From Stenogyne calaminthoides (taxonomy: Eukaryota > Streptophyta > Magnoliopsida > Lamiales > Lamiaceae): a DNA stretch of 64,000 nucleotides. The DNA is taken from positions 5,895,263-5,959,262 of the forward strand of contig JBBCBC010000037.1 in the NCBI GenBank assembly GCA_037126765.1. Direction: 5' to 3'. The translations under genes and the position numbers were made by a program. Shown here piece by piece: positions 57,494 to 64,000 of the stretch. How positions within the stretch are numbered: the first letter of the stretch is position 1; each line of letters begins with the position of its first letter. The notes beneath the pieces were generated by a model. The model did no database searches. It saw only the letters and a list, made by a program, of their open reading frames with translations, and was not told where the DNA came from.

Positions 57494-59924
57494 CACAGCA
57501 ACTGAATTCTCTTACATTGAAGAGGATGGATATATAACATAGTAAGCATCAAAATTTTGTACATATACGTAGGAATGAGATTATAAACTATTTAGGAGCT
57601 GAGCTGAAACGTGCTGGAGGAGTGGTGTTGGAGTTACATTATTATTCTTTATTATTGAAATAATAAGTGAAAACCTGGTGGATCTGATCTGGAATATCAG
57701 AACTTCACTATCAAAACCTCTTCACTTACAAAGTTGACTTGTCGCTTCTTTTTATATATATACCATTAACTTGTTTGAAACACTATACTGGGAAATGGGT
57801 TAAAAGTTAAATAGTGGATAATTGAGTAAAATACACTTTTTCAACTTACTTATTAAAGATTATTGTAAGTTAACGGTTAACATATTCCGTTTCCATATTA
57901 AATAATATTTCCTCCGAAAAAAAATATATAACTATACTTTTAAATTTTTAACATTTTCTGATATCTCAGATACCATGTCTACCGAATAACGGAATCTTCC
58001 TTTCCTTTGCTATATTAATACACGCAATAGACTAATCATTCATTCATTATTGAGACACCGTATTTCCCAAAAAAACAACAGACAATTCTTCTTATTTCTT
58101 AACTATCACGAATTGAGTAAATGTACAAATGATCCAAAGTTAGTGTGAGGAATTGAGTATTACTATATTACCAATAAATATAGCTAGGTAGATGCAAATT
58201 AAAGGAGGAGGGACCTACATGGGGCAAGAAAATGATTGGCATCAACAGCAAATTTGCTGTCATTAGAGTCTTTTAATAAGGGGAAAAGAAAAGAAACAAG
58301 GAACATCATTTGTGTGAAGCATGTGGATTGCACAGTCCACAGGTTTGGGTTTGGGATATCCAAATAATTAATTTCATGTCTATTCATCAAATTCTTACGC
58401 GTCTTTCATTTCCATCATCTATTTATCATCATATATCCATCTCTCTAACTTTTTTCAATCTGAATTTTATTTTTCATAAAACATACTCAAAACCTGAAAT
58501 AACCACTCTGTAGAAAATATGTCTGTGTAAAAGTCTGCCAAAATAATTTATCGCGTCAGCATAGAGCAATTAGTGAAAACTTTCTGTTGCATAGGATAAT
58601 AAGAGTAAGTGGATGATTATTTTTTTGTTACTTACGCTTGATATAAATAAATCAGATTCAAAATAAGGTAACTTTTGAATCGTGTAATCCAGTAATCGTC
58701 GTTTATTCTCCACTTTTAAGTCAACTCAGTCTATCTCCTAAATCAATGTCATGCATATATGAGTATATATTATATACACTGACACACGTATAATGAGTTA
58801 TTACCATTATTAAGATTGAATTGAACCACAGATCGTCACACACTCTAGTACCTATTTCAGATCAGTATTCAATTCTCAGAGTGTTCTCAAACTCTACTCA
58901 CAGTTTAAAAACACTTCTTAAAAACTAAAACAGTGAGAGGACAACTTAAAAACACTTATGTCCCATTCCACTAGAGTTTGCAAACATATTTACAAAAGAT
59001 TTATATCACAAGGACAAATCACCTTCAAATCACAACTATGCCACAAGAAATACATTTTAGTATAAAAATTAAAAAGTATCATATTTTAAAAAATATTTAA
59101 TTTCATGAATTGTTCATCTCACAACCACTGACTTTGTGACCGAACATCCTATACACACAGTGTATTTGCAATAATGAAAGCTAATCTTCACCTCATTTAG
59201 AAAAAGTATTAAAACTGCCGAAAATAGGTTCAAAGACCTTTTCGTAATCTAGAATATATAAAGAAAAATTAAAATTTAATTAAGTAGGTGCAACCAACAC
59301 AACCCACCCCCACCCCCCCAAAAAAAAAAAGGAAAAATAATAAGGGAAAAATTTAAAGAATACCAAAGGGGTAGTTAGTTTGATCGGTTGAAAAGGGCCC
59401 GCGATAAAAACTTCCTATCTGTGCCTCTTTTCAGTGGCCTTGAGGTTGAAGCCTTCTTTTTTCTATCTTCTTCATTCCAACTTATTCAAATTCTTCAACT
59501 CAAAGCATGGAAAATAAAGAAGCCTGTTTGGTGGAGGGTTGTTTTTCGCTATGTTATTCATCGCCTCTTGTTGTTACAAACACAACTATAAGGTCAGAAT
59601 TTAATTATATTTGCTTCCAATTTCAGTGTTCATTGACTCAATTTATGCCTGCATTATTTGTTTTAAATATTGATATGTAAACCTAAGTTTCACCAACTCT
59701 ATAAACTTAACTTGCAATCCATGATTTTCTTTGATATTTCTGGTTTATCTAATTTTTCCATGCTCCAATTTCCCTCCCAGTGTAGTACTTTTTCTCAAGC
59801 TTCCCTCTCCTTAATCTAAATAAAATTCAACTCATGACATGAATATAGTGTCCTAATTTGCATCATTGTAATAAGATAAGAGAGCTGTGATCATAGTGTC
59901 CTGATCTTGCATCATTTTAAAGAA
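57494..59924. other. Intergenic DNA between divergent RING-CH and O-fucosyltransferase genes
   Basis: Promoter regions of both genes, AT-rich, with a MITE-like repeat at 58882-58986. The stretch 59400-59590 just upstream of the O-fucosyltransferase gene has a 67-codon frame without a domain and could be transcribed leader, possibly with an intron before 59925. No other gene is supported. Confidence 0.45.
58882..58986. repeat. MITE-like repeat, copy 2
   Basis: Similar to 22396-22501: starts TTCTCAAACTCTACTCACAG, has an internal GTGAGAG, and ends CCACTAGAGTTTGCAAAC. The inverted ends are imperfect. Confidence 0.65.
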
Positions 59925-62761
59925 ATGGGAAAGCAGGGGTTTCCGAAAAGCCCCCGACCCGATTCTTTAAATTTGGATGGACTGAAGGAGTATCAGTTGA
60001 GATGGAGTGAAATGTTACAAAACGGCGATCCTTCCCTAGGTAGGAGAGTGTCTGTAGGAGAGTGTAATTGGGACAAAGCTATGTTGGTTAAAGGATGTAA
60101 GAATGACATTGTTAAGTTTAATGCATGTAAAGGAGTTTGTGGTGGTAAAAGGCATCTATGGTGGTTCCATAGGCACATGAGGTCTATTATATTCACATTC
60201 ATGTTGATGGGATTCTTTTTTCTCTTAGATTGGTTTATGTTTTCCTATTTTGATCCAACATTTCTCAAGAATAGTCCAGTTCCAAGAAACACGTACGCCC
60301 CAAAGGTACAACTTTGACGTGTTCTATCTATTCTCTATCGATTTTTTCTAATTGTGATTATGGTTTGTCCTTGTGTGTAGGAGACAAATGCTACGAAAAA
60401 TGAACGGGAAAAAAGTTCGGTTATGTACTCTCGCCTATTACATATGGCTTCTGTTTCACTTGCTGAGGTATGATGCCAAACCTGTCGCTTCCAGTGTGTT
60501 TATGTAAACCAGTTTCACCGTGCAACTGGTTTGCATTTTGTGTGAATTTTTATACAGTACTAGTTGTTTCATTCAAGAGTATTAGTTGTTATATATTACC
60601 AACTCTAAAACTTGAGTTTTTTATTTACTACTTGTTCTATTGCAGAATGATGTCGGCCAGAAAGTATCGAAGTTTTGGAGAGAACCATATCCTGAAGCTT
60701 CTTTGTGGAGACCTTGTGCAGATAAGAATGTGAAAAGGTGCATCTGTGTACTAACTTTTCATTGCTTTACATTTGACAAAAGTTGATTCTTGTTTAACCG
60801 TTTATGTTTGTCAGGGCAGGGACAGTGAACAACCGCACTGGTTTTATATTGGTTAGTGCTAATGGTGGACTGAATCAACAACGAGTAGCAGTAAGATTTC
60901 TTTATTTTCTTGTTCTCAAGTAAATTCTTTTTTGATGTTTCTTGTTTCTGATGTTTCTTGTTTCTGATGTTTTACATTGACATGATAATGTGCAGATACA
61001 AAAGATATTTTTCCGTATTTTGTATTTTATATCAATCTGTTTTGCTTTCTTCTGATAATTCACTTTTCTTGTTACTTTCGTCTGTAAACTCTTGCTCCTT
61101 GTGTTATGTGCAGGTATGTAATGCTGTGGCTGTGGCATTTCTACTAAATGCAACATTAGTAATTCCACGATTTCTTTACAGCAACGTATGGAAGGATCCC
61201 AGGTGATATTAGACTCGCTATTTTCTCCATTTAAGACTAAGACACAAGTTAAAACTAATTTAGTATTCTTCCTTTGTGATTGCAGCCAGTTCAGTGATAT
61301 TTATCAAGAGGAGACTTTTATGAACGCGCTAAAGGATGATATAAATATTGTAAAGGAGCTCCCTTCTCATCTGAAATCGACTGATCTTGAAGCCGTTGGT
61401 AGTCTAGTATGTTACACATTCAAATTTTTGTCGGACATTTGCTTTACCAGAACAATGTTTTAAGCCATTCGATACTGTTTTTACAGGTAACAGATGCAGA
61501 CCTTTCAAAGGAGGCAACACCTGCTGAATATATACAGAATATATATCCTATTTTATCGCGTAATGGAATTGTTCATTTCCTCGGATTTGGAAACAGACTC
61601 GGTTTCGAATCATTGCCTTCTGATCTTCAGGTAGAAAAAAAAAATGCAGATATTGCAAATATATTCTTTTATTGCAAAAGTTCAGTTGTTTAGATAAGAA
61701 ATACTGGCTTTGCAGAAACTTCGATGCAAATGCAATTTCCATGCTTTGAGGTTTATACCTAAAATTCAAAAAACGGGTTCTTTACTGGTGAAAAGGATAA
61801 GAAAGTATGGAACTGGTAGGAACATGTTGGATAAACAGCTTCTTGGAAGCTTCTTACCTCCCAAAGAGGATGTCCTAACACAAAGCCCTTACAAATACCT
61901 TGCTCTGCATTTGAGGTTTGAAGTTGATATGGTGGCGTATTCTATGTGCGATTTTGGAGGTGGCGAAGCTGAGACGAGGGAACTTACAGCTTACAGACAA
62001 GAGCACTTTCCTCTGCTTCTCGAGCGCTTGAAGAAAACCAAGTATGCAATCAAGCTCCAACCCTCTAGCTATGTTTACTGATCATGATCTACCAACCTTT
62101 TTTCAAATTTTGTTTTTTTCTGAAAATTGGACAGACCCCTTTTGCCCGAAGAACTGAGAAATATGGGAAGATGTCCATTGACACCAGAAGAAGCAGCACT
62201 TGTTCTTGCTGGTCTTGGATTCAACACTGGAACTTATATCTATCTTGCTGGATCCCAAATTTATGGAGGAAAAACGAGGATGCGTCCTCTGATCAATCTT
62301 TACCCAAATCTGGTGACGAAAGAAGATCTTCTTTCACCAAGTGAAATGGCACCTTTCAGCAATTTTTCTTCTCAGGTATTAAATAGTGTAACTGATTTTA
62401 TTTTCCTCTCTGAAACAATTCACATCACCTATATTTAATATTGGTGCAGCTTGCAGCTTTAGACTTCATTGCTTGTGCTGTTTCTGATGTGTTTGCCATG
62501 ACGGATTCTGGGAGCCAGCTTTCGTCTCTGGTGTCTGGTTTTCGAACATATTATGGGGCAGGAAGTGCTCCCACATTGAGGCCAAGCAAGAAGAGGCTAG
62601 CTGCAATTTTGCAAGAAAATAGCACGATTGGGTGGCATAGTTTTGAGAGCAGAGCGAGGAAGATGATTGAGGAAGGTCAAAGAGTGCGTGTCAGACGTCC
62701 CAGTAGAAGCATTTATCGACAACCCAGATGCAAAGAATGCATGTGCAAGCATCAATCATGA
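59925..62761 (+). CDS. O-fucosyltransferase family protein (PF10250)
   Basis: Ten exons join in frame to 622 residues: 59925-60305, 60381-60467, 60646-60737, 60815-60890, 61114-61202, 61286-61406, 61487-61630, 61716-62041, 62135-62375, 62450-62761. A type II anchor (IIFTFMLMGFFFLLDWFMF) lies near residue 90, so the enzyme part should face the Golgi lumen. The catalytic region shows FILVSANGGLNQQRVAVCNA, NATLVIPRF, GFGNRL, LHLRFEVDMVAYSMC, NMGRCPLTPEEAALVLAGLG, YLAGSQIYGG and SDVFAMTDSGSQLSSLVSGF, all family hallmarks. Plant members are GT-B glycosyltransferases acting on cell-wall polymers or proteins; the exact substrate cannot be told. ATG 59925 keeps a typical basic cytosolic tail. Confidence 0.9.
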
Positions 62762-63075
62762 CGTGTGTGTCTTTTTTTATCTGAGAATGAAATTGAATTG
62801 CTTCTTTTATACTGTTTTGTAAATAAATGCATATCATGAAATTATTGAAACACACAGAAAAGATGATAAATGTAGTTTTATTGGATTAAACTTAGATAAC
62901 CCAAACCAGATCAATCTTGAAATAAATGAATAAATAACTGACAGAGGAGGCTTTATCTGTCATCAAGTAAATCCACTACTCAAAATACATTTGGACACTC
63001 TCTTCTCTAATCACTCATAAGCTCATTCTTCTTCTTCTCCTCTTTGAAACTTGTCCTTCCAAAATGATGAGATGA
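62762..63075. other. Short spacer between convergent genes
   Basis: 3' regions of the O-fucosyltransferase gene (plus strand) and the transporter gene (minus strand). No other feature is seen. Confidence 0.5.
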
Positions 63076-64000
63076 TCATGATGGAGGAAAGAATCTGTTG
63101 AGATTGAACGGAAGGGTGTAAAACTCTTCGTTTCTGCTGTCATCTTTGAACGTTCTGAACTTTGCCCACCATGGCATTCCACGGTCCTTGGCGCTGTCCT
63201 TGTATTCGAGTGTGTTGTCCAAGAACACAGCAGTGATTAAGGCAACCGTTGGGGATGACAAAAACACCGTATTGAGTAAATCATTGAACTGCGATTGCAA
63301 TTTTGATCCATTTCATTAGAACAAGAATGCTATAATGTCTACTGTTTTATTTGGAAAATGAAACAAAAACTCACCCATCCAGCCCTGGTGTGAGCAGGAC
63401 CATGAAAAGCACCCGTAGTGTATTCCCTGAAGTATTCAGGAATCGATAGTCCAAGAAATAAGGACACGCCCACAATGAAGAGGTTCCTCATCGAGTTCAT
63501 GTTTGTAAATTGTAAGAACGATAACCCCACCGAAGCTGGAAAAGTCGTTAAAATAAAAACAATCATCACAAACTGAACATTATCATCAAGAGAGAGCAAA
63601 CATGACAGAAAGCTCACCAACAAGAGCGAACATAACGCAATATAATGCTGAAAATATCGTGAATGGTATTGATGCAAACAAGGCTCCAAATTTGCCTACA
63701 CATATCAAAAAGTATGTGTTATAGTATTACCAGTTTTGTAACAATACAACAACTCTAGACAACTGAAAGCAGACTCTTTTGCTCACCTAAAATTGCGAAG
63801 AAGATCATGAAACCAGCTGAAATTTGGATTACCCTCCTACTCCCAACTCGAGTGCTTCCTAGAAGACCGATATTCTCCCTGATTGATATAAAAGATAATG
63901 TTAGAAAGCAAACTCTAACTAAATAGCCTCACTGTGTCTGAAAATTAACCGAAACACTAACACAGATACTGTCGATCCAGTACCAGTACCGAACAATCCA
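63076..64000 (-). CDS. Nucleobase-ascorbate transporter (NAT), 3' part
   Basis: The last five exons of a minus-strand gene are visible: 64000-63962 (partial), 63878-63787, 63695-63618, 63535-63375, 63288-63076. They read GLFGTGTGSTVSVENIGLLG, TRVGSRRVIQISAGFMIFFA, GKFGALFASIPFTIFSALYC, LSFLQFTNMNSMRNLFIVG and LSIPEYFREY, then VFLDNTLEYKDSAKDRGMPW and YTLPFNLNRFFPPS, the classic C-terminus of plant NATs. These are 12-14 helix plasma-membrane carriers for purines, uracil or related compounds. The class resembles Arabidopsis NAT5-7 by its tail. The N-terminal half lies beyond the window, so the substrate-binding motif cannot be checked. Confidence 0.92.

Noticed and set aside
1..64000. tRNA, rRNA or CRISPR
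   Set aside because: No tRNA-like B box with a matching cloverleaf, no rRNA and no spaced direct repeats were found by eye. CRISPR is not expected in a plant nucleus.

Overview
The window is nuclear DNA from a eudicot plant. The evidence is intron-rich genes with GT-AG introns, a secondary-wall cellulose synthase, five MIR399 hairpins, AT-rich intergenic DNA, and plant transposons (CACTA, hAT, Ty1-copia, Ty3-gypsy, small MITEs). The species cannot be fixed from sequence alone.

Layout. About 0.2-4.3 kb holds part of a CACTA element that appears to be interrupted by a long Ty1-copia-type 3' LTR; that LTR contains a 26-28 bp minisatellite. A complete hAT element with decayed transposase reading frames and a perfect 8-bp target duplication occupies 5399-9167. 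From 9.2 to 38.6 kb the DNA is gene-poor and MITE-rich, with no convincing protein gene outside transposons. It carries a dispersed cluster of five MIR399-type hairpins at 14.2, 15.6, 17.2, 20.3 and 35.3 kb. Four have a PHR-type P1BS element and a TATA box placed just upstream on the strand that gives the best miR399. A 9.8-kb gypsy element (22751-32532, 683-bp LTRs, TATGC duplication) sits inside this cluster. It lacks reverse transcriptase, has a repeat array after integrase, and carries an antisense reading-frame set.

The right part (38.7-64 kb) is gene-dense: a DUF1685 protein; a WDR53-like WD40 protein with 11 exons; a CESA8/IRX1-type cellulose synthase with 12 exons and a 43-bp frameshifting deletion just after the DDG motif; a single-exon RLP51/SNC2-like LRR receptor-like protein; a plastid Rho-N-domain protein; a RING-CH membrane protein converging on it; a 10-exon O-fucosyltransferase-family protein; and the 3' part of a nucleobase-ascorbate transporter gene that runs off the right edge.

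Biology. The MIR399 loci would act together as a phosphate-starvation response module: PHR factors bind P1BS, and miR399 represses PHO2/UBC24. The most unusual points are this mixed-orientation MIR399 cluster, the broken CESA8 copy, and two partial exon-border duplications in the WDR53-like gene. Gene order CESA8, RLP51 and Rho-N recalls the Arabidopsis At4g187xx region (from memory, to be checked). No wholly unknown gene system was recognised.
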